A stretch of 64,000 nt of DNA. It comes from Chromatiales bacterium. GTDB taxonomy: Bacteria > Pseudomonadota > Gammaproteobacteria > Steroidobacterales > GCA-2729495. The notes below the pieces were generated by a model, which saw only the letters and a program-made list of their open reading frames with translations, did no database searches and had not been told where the DNA came from. Positions 8,220-16,202 of the stretch are shown here, piece after piece (position 1 is the stretch's first letter; every line of letters starts with the position of its first letter). The position numbers and the translations under genes are program-made. The DNA lies in contig CP070671.1 in NCBI GenBank assembly GCA_020351875.1, forward strand, positions 868,142-932,141, written 5' to 3'.

Positions 8220-10361
8220 ATGTCCATGAAGCTGAACGATTATTCTGTGACCCGTCGGACCCTGATTGCCGGCGCCGGCGCCATCGCCGGCAGCCTGTTG
8301 ATCGGCTTGCGGGAAGGCGAAGCGGGCAGCCCTGCCGCGACGGAAAGCACGCTGGCTACCTGGCTGCGCATCGATGCCGACGGCACCGTCACCGTCTATG
8401 TCGCGGCGGCAGAAATGGGCCAGGGTGTGATGACGGCTTTGCCAGCCATGGCGGCCGAAGAACTCGGGGTGGACTGGTCGGCCGTGCGCGCAGAGATGCC
8501 GCCGTCGCAACCGCAATTTCGTACGATGCGCGGTCGGCGCATCACCGGCAATAGCCAGAGCGTCATGCATTTTTTCCAACGCCTGCGCGAGGCTGGCGCC
8601 GCGGCGCGCGAAATGCTGGTGGCCGCCGCGGCCGAGCAATGGCAGGTGCCGGTCAACGAATGCGAGGCGGAAAGCGGTCGCGTCAATCATCCGGCCACCG
8701 GACGCAGTGCCGGCTACGGCGAACTTGCGGCGGCCGCCGCGAAACTGCCGGTTCCCGACGCACCGCAATTGAAGTCACCGGCAGACTGGCAGTTAATGGG
8801 CCGGCCGCTGCCCCGGACGGACGTACCATCCAAAGTCGATGGCACCGCCGTCTACGGCATCGACGTCACGCTAGACGGCATGCAGACAGCCACGATCACC
8901 GCCTGCCCGGCTTTCGGTGGCCGGCTCAAGGCCGTGGATTCACAGCCTGCTCTGGCCCGGCCCGGCGTGACCCAGGTGGTCAAGCTGGACAATGCGGTCG
9001 CCGTCGTCGGCGAACACTACTGGGCCGCCGCACAAGGCTTGCAGGCCCTGCAACCTGAGTGGGACTTTAGCGGGGCAACACAAGAAAACTCCGCGGACAT
9101 CGAAGCGCAACAACTGGCCACGCCAATCGATGCCGGTACACCCGGCAAGGTCACCGGCGACGTCGACCAGGCGTTTGCCACCGCGGCCCGCACCGTCGAG
9201 GCCCAGTACCAGGTGCCGTTCCTGGCCCATCTGTGCATGGAGCCGATGAACGCTACCGCGCATGTCGAGGCCGACCGCGTGCGAATCTGGGCGCCCACGC
9301 AAGCGGAATCAGACACGGCTGTTGACGTGGCCAAGGCCCTGGGCGTGTCGCCCGATAGCGTCACGGTGTACTCGACCATGATGGGCGGCGGCTTCGGTCG
9401 CCGCAGTTACACCGACTTCGCCGTGCAGGCCGCACTGATCGCCAAGGCGGCGGGCAAACCAGTGCAGCTGATCTGGTCGCGGGAAGAAGACATTCGCCAG
9501 GATCACTATCGCGCCGCGATGGGCGGTCGCTACAAGGGCGCGCTGGATGCCGACGGCAAGCTGACCGCGCTGCAGGCCAATGTTGTCGGGCCGTCCCTGA
9601 TCGACGATTTCAACCTGCCGCCCAAGCTGGATACCGTGATTCACGTGATGGCCGTCAGTGGCGACGCCTACACCATCCCGAACCAGAAGCTCAGCTACGC
9701 GCGTCGCGATATCGGCATCCCGCTGGGAATCTGGCGTTCCACGCTGCTAAGTGAGAACGGCTTTTTCGTGGAAAGCTTTATTGATGAACTGGCCGCTGCC
9801 GCCGGCCGCGACCCGCTGGTGTTTCGCCGCGATCTCACGGCTGGCAACGCCGCAGCCGACAGCACGCTGGACGCGCTGGAGGAGAGCTTCGACTTCGGCC
9901 CGCGCAAAGACCAGGGCCGCGGCTGGGGCCTGGCCATCGCCGCCGGCTGGAACTGCGTGTGTGCGGCGGCGATGGACGTCACCCTGCATCGGAACAAACG
10001 CGTCGAAATACACGATGTCGCCTGCGCGATGCATGCGGGCACAGTCATAAACCCGGCCATTGTGACCAGCCAGGTACCAGGCGGTTTTTTATATGGGCTT
10101 TGCGCAGCGCTGTGGGGCGATATCGAGATTGAAAACGGCCAGGTCCTGGCCGGTAATTTCGACAGCCAGCCGGTGCTGCGCATGAACCAGGCCCCGGCGG
10201 TGCGGGTGCAACTCGTCCCCGGTGATGAGCCCCCCGGCGGCGTCGGGGAATTGCCGACGTCCGTCGCCGCCCCGGCCCTGGCCAACGCCATTGCCGCGGC
10301 CGGCGGCAAACGCCTGCGCGAGTTACCCGTGCAGCGGGCCGGCTACCAGTTGAAAATGTAA
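8220..10361 (+). CDS. Molybdopterin-binding large subunit, isoquinoline 1-oxidoreductase beta-like
   Basis: A 713-residue aldehyde oxidase/xanthine dehydrogenase-type Mo subunit. A twin-arginine signal (VTRRTLIAGAGAIAG, about 10-24) suggests Tat export with cofactor bound, as in other IorB-like enzymes. The cofactor loop GGGFGRR is at 389-395, and the GVGE motif at 674-677 supplies the likely catalytic Glu677. It would hydroxylate an aromatic heterocycle or aldehyde using the [2Fe-2S] partner at 7656. It starts the plus-strand unit of five genes ending at 14317. ATG at 8226 is an alternative start. Confidence 0.92.
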   Translation: MSMKLNDYSVTRRTLIAGAGAIAGSLLIGLREGEAGSPAATESTLATWLRIDADGTVTVYVAAAEMGQGVMTALPAMAAEELGVDWSAVRAEMPPSQPQFRTMRGRRITGNSQSVMHFFQRLREAGAAAREMLVAAAAEQWQVPVNECEAESGRVNHPATGRSAGYGELAAAAAKLPVPDAPQLKSPADWQLMGRPLPRTDVPSKVDGTAVYGIDVTLDGMQTATITACPAFGGRLKAVDSQPALARPGVTQVVKLDNAVAVVGEHYWAAAQGLQALQPEWDFSGATQENSADIEAQQLATPIDAGTPGKVTGDVDQAFATAARTVEAQYQVPFLAHLCMEPMNATAHVEADRVRIWAPTQAESDTAVDVAKALGVSPDSVTVYSTMMGGGFGRRSYTDFAVQAALIAKAAGKPVQLIWSREEDIRQDHYRAAMGGRYKGALDADGKLTALQANVVGPSLIDDFNLPPKLDTVIHVMAVSGDAYTIPNQKLSYARRDIGIPLGIWRSTLLSENGFFVESFIDELAAAAGRDPLVFRRDLTAGNAAADSTLDALEESFDFGPRKDQGRGWGLAIAAGWNCVCAAAMDVTLHRNKRVEIHDVACAMHAGTVINPAIVTSQVPGGFLYGLCAALWGDIEIENGQVLAGNFDSQPVLRMNQAPAVRVQLVPGDEPPGGVGELPTSVAAPALANAIAAAGGKRLRELPVQRAGYQLKM

Positions 10362-10381
10362 ATGAGCAACGACATCAGACC

Positions 10382-10744
10382 ATGAACGACCAGACACGAA
10401 CGACAGCCCCCCGGATTTCCAAAGGCGCGCAACCCAGCTTCTTCGAACAACCAGCCACCGAGGCTCTGTACGGCATGTTCGTCGTCATGCTGGAAGAACT
10501 TTGTGTGCTGCGCGACCGTCTCGATACCTATGAGCGCCTCGGCGAGCAGGGTATCGCCGTGACCTCAGCGGCCGTAGAGGCCTATGAACCGGATGACAGC
10601 GTTGAACAAGCGCGGGAACAGCTGCGGCATGGCACCATCAATCGCGCGATGCGGCCGGTCAAGGCGCTACAGGAGGCCGCCGTCAAGCGCGCCCAGAGCC
10701 AGTACGAACAAGCTGCCCGCAGCATCGCAGAACAGGAAATCTAG
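10382..10744 (+). CDS. Small helical protein paired with SAM methyltransferase (copy B)
   Basis: A 120-residue soluble, probably helical protein with no known domain. It is paralogous to 2573-2920, sharing SFFE near residue 18 and CVLRDRL near residue 41. Here it lies directly upstream of methyltransferase B, with a 35-nt gap, inside the unit that starts with the Mo large subunit. The repeated pairing with the same methyltransferase subfamily is the only clue to its role. Confidence 0.75.
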   Translation: MNDQTRTTAPRISKGAQPSFFEQPATEALYGMFVVMLEELCVLRDRLDTYERLGEQGIAVTSAAVEAYEPDDSVEQAREQLRHGTINRAMRPVKALQEAAVKRAQSQYEQAARSIAEQEI

Positions 10745-10779
10745 ACTGTGCAACTCACCACTTGCGAGAGGACAAACCC

Positions 10780-11946
10780 ATGACCGGCGGCCGCGAACAC
10801 CCGATGCTCCCAGCAACCAATCACGATGAATATGCGCAGACCCGATTTCTGCTCACATTCAAGAATTACATTCAGAACGAACTGGACCCGCTAGATAAAG
10901 AGCTGGTCGAAAAGGTGGTCAAACCCGCCTATGAGCAGCAGGCGGGCCGGCCCGCCCAGGCCAGCAAGGATGTCCGCAAGCTGATGGAGGCCGAGCCTTT
11001 CCATCAGTTCTGGCTGTCGTCGCTGCGCCACCAGCAGGACCTGATGTGGGACAACGTGGCCGACTCGGTAGACCGCCAGCTCGACGAGCTGCAGGAAAAA
11101 TTCCACCGCACGGAAACGCCCCTGGGCAACCTGCGCCTGAATCCGGACATGGAAATTCCCAGCTATATCTCGGCTTTCGACAACCACCGGATGCCCGGCA
11201 GTTATTACACGGAACTGGCCGACGACGATCTGCGGGCCGGGGCCCTGTTCGACGGCGCGGCCGCGCTGTATCACGTGAATCGTAACGGCGGCACGATGAA
11301 CGACGCGCGCGGCTGGACCATGATTGACCACATTGAAACGCGCTTCCCGGACCTGGGCGCACCCCGGCGGGTCCTCGACATGGGCTGCTGCGTCGGCCAG
11401 AGCACCCTCACCTACTGTGAAAAATGGCCCGACGCCGAGGTCTACGGCATCGATATCGGCGCGCCGCTGCTGCGCTATGCCCACGCTCGCTCCGAAAGGC
11501 TGGGCCGCGCGGTGCACTACTCACAGCAAAACGCCGAAACTACGGATTTCGACGACGGCTTTTTCGACCTGGTCGTATCCACCGCGGCTATTCACGAAAC
11601 CAATCGTCCGGCCACCCAGCGCATCTTCGATGAATGCCACCGACTGCTAAGACCCGGCGGCGTCATGGCCCATCTCGAGGTGCCCGTGCGTTATGCGGAC
11701 CTCGGCGTCTGGGAACAGATTCGCGCCGACTGGGAATCACAGGTGAACAATGAACCGTACATTGCCGGCATGGCCCGCCTGGACCTGGCGGCCATGGCAG
11801 AAAAATCCGGCTTCCGCGACGTTGCTGCCGGGTATCACTGGCAGGTGCCGGGCTTTATTCCGGGCAGGAGCGGCTTCGAAACCGAGGGCGGCCCCAACGG
11901 CACGCTGAAGATCGGCAGCTGGTACATGGTTTCTGCAGTGCGCTGA
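10780..11946 (+). CDS. Class I SAM-dependent methyltransferase with long N-terminal domain (copy B)
   Basis: A 388-residue paralogue of the protein at 2934-4031. A helical N-terminal domain of about 190 residues is followed by motif I VLDMGCCVG at 198-206, the acidic loop YGIDIG at 222-227 and HRLLRPGGVM. Chosen start ATG 10780 follows GAGAGGAC; an in-frame ATG at 10762 is less likely. It ends 3 nt before the GTG of the next transporter gene. The two methyltransferases may act at successive steps or on different positions of one substrate. The substrate is unknown. Confidence 0.88.
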   Translation: MTGGREHPMLPATNHDEYAQTRFLLTFKNYIQNELDPLDKELVEKVVKPAYEQQAGRPAQASKDVRKLMEAEPFHQFWLSSLRHQQDLMWDNVADSVDRQLDELQEKFHRTETPLGNLRLNPDMEIPSYISAFDNHRMPGSYYTELADDDLRAGALFDGAAALYHVNRNGGTMNDARGWTMIDHIETRFPDLGAPRRVLDMGCCVGQSTLTYCEKWPDAEVYGIDIGAPLLRYAHARSERLGRAVHYSQQNAETTDFDDGFFDLVVSTAAIHETNRPATQRIFDECHRLLRPGGVMAHLEVPVRYADLGVWEQIRADWESQVNNEPYIAGMARLDLAAMAEKSGFRDVAAGYHWQVPGFIPGRSGFETEGGPNGTLKIGSWYMVSAVR

Positions 11947-11949
11947 CGG

Positions 11950-13347
11950 GTGGCCGCTAAAGCAGAGACGGTTCCGGCGGCAGCGGAATCGGGAGTTCCG
12001 TTCAGCCTCCGCCTGTCATTCGGCATCGGTTCGCTAGGGCAGGCGACGATCCTGAACAGCACCTCGGTGCTGCTGCTGTTCTTCATGACCAATCTGCTCG
12101 GCATTCGCCCCTCCGTGGGTGGCGCATTGCTGTTCATTTCAAAACTGGTAGACGTCGCCAGCAACCCGGTCATCGGCATGCTCAGCGACCGGACCCACAC
12201 CCGCATCGGCCGGCGCCGCCCCTATCTGCTCGGTGGCGGCATCATGATGTGCGTGACTTTTGTTCTCTTGTTCACGGCGCCGGAGTTCGAGTCGCAATGG
12301 CTGCTGACCGGCTATTTGTTGTTGTTGATGGTGCTGCTGTCTCTTGCATACGCAACGTTCACGGTCCCCTACCTCGCTGTGGCGGCAGAAACCACGCGGA
12401 CCTATGACGAACGCACCAGCATCATGGCTTACCGCGTCGTATTCATCCTGCTGGGTACCCTGGTCGGCACCGCCATCGCGCCGGCTATTGCCACGCCTTC
12501 GGGAGTCGGCACTCGCGAAAGTTTCGCCAGCATGGCCCTGTTGCTGGGCGCGGTGATCATGATCGCTTCACTGTTGTGTTTCTGGGGCACACGCCAAGCG
12601 ACTTTTTATGATCCGGATGCTGAATCGCCCGGATTCCGCCGCCAGTTACGCATTGCCTGGGACAATCGCCCCTTTGTCACGCTGGCAACAGCCAAGCTGT
12701 TGCAGCTGATCGGCGTGGCCTCGGTGATCACCTGCGCGTTATATCTGACCCGCTACGTGCTGGACATCAGCGGTGTGCGGGTCGCTCTATTTTTCCTGAC
12801 CATGACCATCAGTTCTGCCGCCGTGGTGCCGGCCTGGTGGTGGATCGCGCGACGCATCGGCAAGAAATCCGCCTACATCACGGCTGTCACTATCTATGCG
12901 CTTACCGCGCTGACCTGGATGCTGGCGGGCCCGGTGGCAACGTCTGCGGACATGGGTTTGGTCTACGCGCGCGCCGTCTTCCTCGGCATCTCGAGCGGCG
13001 GGCTGATTCTGCTGGGTGTGTCCATGCTGCCGGACACGATCGAATACGATCGCCTGACGTCGGGCGCGCGTCGCGAAGGCGTTTTCACGGGGTTGTGGAG
13101 CGCCGTGGAAAAAGGCGCCACGGCGGTGGGGGGCCTGCTCATTGGCGTCTTGCTGGACCTGATGGGGTTCATCAAGTCCACGGGCGATGTGGTCATGCAA
13201 CCGGATTCGGCGATCACCGGCATCATTATCGGTTCAGCGGTTTTGCCGGCTGCATTCATGCTGGCCAGCCTGCCGCTGCTGTTTCGCTACCCGCTGTCCC
13301 AGCAAAGCCTCGAGCAACTCGAAGCCAGCACGACTGTTGCAGGCTAA
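11950..13347 (+). CDS. MFS transporter, GPH (glycoside-pentoside-hexuronide:cation symporter)-like
   Basis: A 465-residue inner-membrane protein with about 12 hydrophobic segments. The loop motif ISKLVDVASNPVIGMLSDRTHTR-type (about 55-78, with the D...NP.IG..SD.T pattern) and a Arg-rich RIGRRRPYLL next to it are hallmarks of the MelB/GPH group, as is the MLPDTIEYD segment near 358. This family usually carries glycosides or other small organic solutes with a cation. The start is GTG 11950. Its position between a methyltransferase and an FGE-like gene suggests inner-membrane uptake of the island's substrate. Confidence 0.88.
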   Translation: MAAKAETVPAAAESGVPFSLRLSFGIGSLGQATILNSTSVLLLFFMTNLLGIRPSVGGALLFISKLVDVASNPVIGMLSDRTHTRIGRRRPYLLGGGIMMCVTFVLLFTAPEFESQWLLTGYLLLLMVLLSLAYATFTVPYLAVAAETTRTYDERTSIMAYRVVFILLGTLVGTAIAPAIATPSGVGTRESFASMALLLGAVIMIASLLCFWGTRQATFYDPDAESPGFRRQLRIAWDNRPFVTLATAKLLQLIGVASVITCALYLTRYVLDISGVRVALFFLTMTISSAAVVPAWWWIARRIGKKSAYITAVTIYALTALTWMLAGPVATSADMGLVYARAVFLGISSGGLILLGVSMLPDTIEYDRLTSGARREGVFTGLWSAVEKGATAVGGLLIGVLLDLMGFIKSTGDVVMQPDSAITGIIIGSAVLPAAFMLASLPLLFRYPLSQQSLEQLEASTTVAG

Positions 13348-13381
13348 GCCAGCTTGCATGCCCACCAGGAGCAAACTGCCC

Positions 13382-14317
13382 ATGCCCCCTCGCCTGCTTG
13401 TCCTGCTTGCCGCCCTGCTCACCAGTACCGCAGCCTGTGCCGCGGAGGACCCATCAACCGCAACTTTTCGCGACTGCCCGCGGTGTCCGGAACTGGTGCG
13501 GATTCCCGCCGGTTCTTTCGTCATGGGTTCCACGCCGGAGGAAACCTCCCGCGCTGGGGTACCCGACAGCCGGGCACCCAACGAACACCCGCCGGTACCA
13601 GTCACCGTTGAAAGACCATTTGCCATCGGCCGCTACGAAGTGACCATCGGGGATTTTCGGCAGTTTGCGGATGACACGGGCTTTGTGGCCCAGCCAGGCT
13701 GTTTTGGCCTGAATGGCCGTGTCTGGGCCATGGATCCGGCAGCCACCTGGTCAGCTCCCGGTTATCCCGTAACGGATGATTACCCGGCTGCCTGCCTGAC
13801 AGCGGGCGACTATCAGCAATACCTGGACTGGCTGAGCAAGAAGACCGGCGCGACGTATCGCTTGCCGACAGAGGCTGAATGGGAATACGTCGCGCGCCTG
13901 GGCAGCGAAGATCCGCCGAGGAACTTTCTCCCGGGCGACGAGGACGCGTGCGGTCTGGTCAATGCGGCCGACCGCCAGTTCAGCCGCAACTTCGACGGCG
14001 AGTGGCCCGCCTTCGAGTGTGATGACGGATTTCCGATCACCTCACCTGTGGGCCGACTGCCAGCCAACAAATTGGGCATGTACGACGTACTGGGCAATAC
14101 CGCAGAAATCACCGCTGACTGCTTTGTCACGGGTCATGCCGGCCGGGCCGCGGATGCAACGGCGCGCGTCGCGAAGCCCTGTAGCGCCCTGGTCTTCAAA
14201 GGCGGCTCATGGGCGGCGGAACCGAGCTTTCTGCGCCCGGCCTTTCGCGTCGCCGCCACGCCCAATGTGCGGGGCAACGGCTTCGGCTTGCGCGTGGTCC
14301 GCGAACTGGACGACTAG
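13382..14317 (+). CDS. FGE/sulfatase-modifying-factor-fold exported protein (copy 2)
   Basis: A 311-residue paralogue of 5661-6593. It has an N-terminal Sec signal (cleavage near ACA-AED, residue 20), then DCPRCPELVRIPAGSFVMG, RYEVTIGDFRQFA, RLPTEAEWEYVA and KGGSW...FGLRVVRELD. As in copy 1, no cysteine follows GGSW, so it is not expected to make formylglycine; the CxxC at the start is kept. GNTAEIT replaces the usual GNVWEW. ATG 13382 is preceded by AGGAG at ten bases; an in-frame ATG at 13358 is possible. Its TAG stop shares CTAG (14314-14317) with the stop of the convergent GST gene. Confidence 0.85.
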   Translation: MPPRLLVLLAALLTSTAACAAEDPSTATFRDCPRCPELVRIPAGSFVMGSTPEETSRAGVPDSRAPNEHPPVPVTVERPFAIGRYEVTIGDFRQFADDTGFVAQPGCFGLNGRVWAMDPAATWSAPGYPVTDDYPAACLTAGDYQQYLDWLSKKTGATYRLPTEAEWEYVARLGSEDPPRNFLPGDEDACGLVNAADRQFSRNFDGEWPAFECDDGFPITSPVGRLPANKLGMYDVLGNTAEITADCFVTGHAGRAADATARVAKPCSALVFKGGSWAAEPSFLRPAFRVAATPNVRGNGFGLRVVRELDD

Positions 14318-15171
14318 GCCTGCGCCGCGGCGAGAACTTCACGCCCGTGAGGGGTCGTGAGATCCATGTCAGGGCCGAGCGGAATGACGCCATCGCGGCC
14401 AGCCGGACTCGTCGTAAAGAAACTCTTACGAAACGCGTCCAGGTCGACGGTCGCAGCAATGCCCGGCAATTGGTATATATCGCGCAGGTAGCCCCACAGG
14501 TTCGGGTAATCCTGCACGCGCCGGAGATGGCAGCGGCTGCCGAAGTAGTAACAGCTGTCGAAACGCACCAGCCCGGTAAAGGTCACCAGGTCGGCAAGAT
14601 CCGGCGACGCCCCACCCAGGTAGCGCTGGCCGGCCAGCCGCGCGTCCAGCGCATCCAGCCAGCCAAACACCCGCTGCACCGCCTGTTCGTATTCCGCCTG
14701 TGAGCCGGTGCTGCCGGCGCGGATGATTGCGCCGACGAAGTCCGCGTCGAAGCCCGCCACATCGGCATCGATGCGCTCGCGCTGCCCGGACGGATACAGA
14801 TCTGCACCCCTGGCTTGTGGATGTTCGTTAAACAGCAGCACGATCTGCCGGGAATCGTGACTGACGATTCGGCTGTCTTCCGCATCCCACAGCACCGGCA
14901 CTGACGGGCGGCCGTGGAAACCGGCGTCGTCGGCCAGGTAAATATCTTGCAGGCAGCGCGCGCCGATGACGGGATCGGCGTGCTTGCCGCCGGAGGCATC
15001 AAACTCCCAGCCGGTCGGGCCGGGTACCGGCCGCGCCAGCACCTGCCGGACCTGGCTTTCCAGGCCGCGCAGGCACCTGGCCAGCATGGCGCGATGCGTG
15101 AAGGGACACGTGATTCCGCCGTACAGAACGTAACGACAAGGTTCGGCGGCCAGTGCGAGCATGCTGCGCAT
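14314..15171 (-). CDS. Glutathionyl-hydroquinone reductase-like GST (Xi class)
   Basis: A 285-residue protein of the ECM4/YqjG glutathionyl-hydroquinone reductase type. Cys22 sits in CPFTHRAM, matching the family's CPWAHR nucleophile site. SVPVLWDAEDSRIVSHDSRQI, DLYPSGQRERIDAD and VRFDSCYYFG...YPNLWGYLRDIYQLPGIAATV are conserved C-domain features. The family removes glutathione from glutathionyl-hydroquinones, so a quinone or hydroquinone intermediate is plausible here. Its start overlaps the stop of DUF1838-B as TGATG. This pair probably uses the minus-strand promoter at operator site 4. Confidence 0.87.
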   Translation of the reverse strand: MRSMLALAAEPCRYVLYGGITCPFTHRAMLARCLRGLESQVRQVLARPVPGPTGWEFDASGGKHADPVIGARCLQDIYLADDAGFHGRPSVPVLWDAEDSRIVSHDSRQIVLLFNEHPQARGADLYPSGQRERIDADVAGFDADFVGAIIRAGSTGSQAEYEQAVQRVFGWLDALDARLAGQRYLGGASPDLADLVTFTGLVRFDSCYYFGSRCHLRRVQDYPNLWGYLRDIYQLPGIAATVDLDAFRKSFFTTSPAGRDGVIPLGPDMDLTTPHGREVLAAAQA

Positions 15172-16088
15172 CAGTCGTCAGCGGCGCGGCGACTATGCCA
15201 TGCCTTGTACGCGCTGAACTCGTTACGCGGCTGGGTCCAGCTGTCGCGGTCGAGCATTTCCGGCACCGTCGCTTCGATCTTGCGGCGTCGATCGGCGGGC
15301 AGCTTGCTCTCGGGCCCGAACTTCTTGCCGTAGCCGCGCGTCATCATGCCGCCGGGCTGTTGCCCCATGTGCAGCCAGGGCTGCCAGCTCAGGAATTCGG
15401 AGTACGTGCTGAGGGCCGGCGCCGAGCGAATCTCCGGGTCGGCCAGGTCAGCCAGACCGGCAGCGAACACGAGCACCGTGTGCCAGGAGAAGGTCTCACC
15501 CGTGGAAGCCTCGGGATAGTCAGCGGCCGGCAACGGGTTAGGCAGGGTCACGGGTGATTCGAAGGGGTACCAGACGGTGCCGTCAAAAATGCGCGGCCGC
15601 AATGCCTGGGGCTGCACGGTGCGCTCGGTGCCCGGTATCACAACGCCGTCGGGGGTGATGGTCGCCGTCAGCGGCCCGACGGCATAGGGAATGACCTCGA
15701 CTTCCTGCTCGGTGACGGGATTGAACAGGATTTCCAGCGGTTCGTCGGTAACGCGGTCCGTGTGGATGCCGACTTCCCACAGCGTGAACTGGCGGTTCCC
15801 GTCGGGCAGACGTTTCCAGCGCGACACCGAGTAATTTTCGTAGTTGCACAACGGAAACACCGGCCGCCCGGGCACAAAGCCGTAGATGTGGCCCTGGGAG
15901 ATCCGAAACACGTCTTCGTCGTCGAGGCTGCCCAGCGCCTTGATGCGGGCTTCGAATTCCTGCTCGCGATCGTCGAAATCGATTCCCCCGGCGGTCCCCG
16001 CCGCCGCGGAGCCCATGGCCGGTGTCAGGCCTGCGGTGGCCATCAGCGCGGTCCATTGCAGCGCATCCCGTCGCGTCACATCCATCAT
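15171..16088 (-). CDS. DUF1838 family protein with Tat-type signal (paralogue B)
   Basis: A 305-residue DUF1838 protein, paralogous to 1412-2356 (shared GSLDDEDV, FNPVT...VEV and DLADPEI...WQPWLHMG..PGG...RGYGKK blocks). The N-terminus has TRRDALQW and a hydrophobic stretch, a Tat-like signal of about 30 residues, so the protein is probably periplasmic. ATG 16088 follows GGAGAA at six bases; ATG 16085 is the alternative. It is coupled to the glutathionyl-hydroquinone reductase-like gene by a one-base stop/start overlap, which points to related steps. DUF1838 has no function I can name. Confidence 0.85.
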   Translation of the reverse strand: MMDVTRRDALQWTALMATAGLTPAMGSAAAGTAGGIDFDDREQEFEARIKALGSLDDEDVFRISQGHIYGFVPGRPVFPLCNYENYSVSRWKRLPDGNRQFTLWEVGIHTDRVTDEPLEILFNPVTEQEVEVIPYAVGPLTATITPDGVVIPGTERTVQPQALRPRIFDGTVWYPFESPVTLPNPLPAADYPEASTGETFSWHTVLVFAAGLADLADPEIRSAPALSTYSEFLSWQPWLHMGQQPGGMMTRGYGKKFGPESKLPADRRRKIEATVPEMLDRDSWTQPRNEFSAYKAWHSRRAADD

Positions 16089-16119
16089 CAGCCATTCTCC
16101 AGCGGGTTTGCTGCACGTG

Positions 16120-16125
16120 ATTATC
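16120..16125 (-). promoter_or_regulatory. Candidate -10 element of the DUF1838-B/GST unit
   Basis: Minus-strand GATAAT lies 17 bp downstream of TTGCAA, the inner half of operator site 4 on that strand. This gives a -35/-10 pair overlapping the operator. Confidence 0.5.
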
Positions 16126-16142
16126 AACTTGCCCCGAGCGCT

Positions 16143-16158
16143 TTGCAAACCTGTGCAA
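16143..16158. promoter_or_regulatory. LacI-type operator, site 4
   Basis: TTGCAAACCTGTGCAA is the most divergent of the six sites, with CC replacing the central CG. It lies between divergent starts 16088 (DUF1838-B, minus) and 16203 (HprK-like, plus). On the plus strand TTGCAA with a 16-bp spacer precedes TAGACT at 16165-16170. Confidence 0.7.
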
Positions 16159-16202
16159 AACGCCTAGACTGGTCACTCGGCCAGCAAAAAGCAGTCGAGA
16201 AA

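Noticed and set aside
2573..11946. Split borosin (peptide precursor plus N-methyltransferase)
   Set aside because: Borosin methyltransferases are of the tetrapyrrole-methylase fold, while these are class I Rossmann enzymes.
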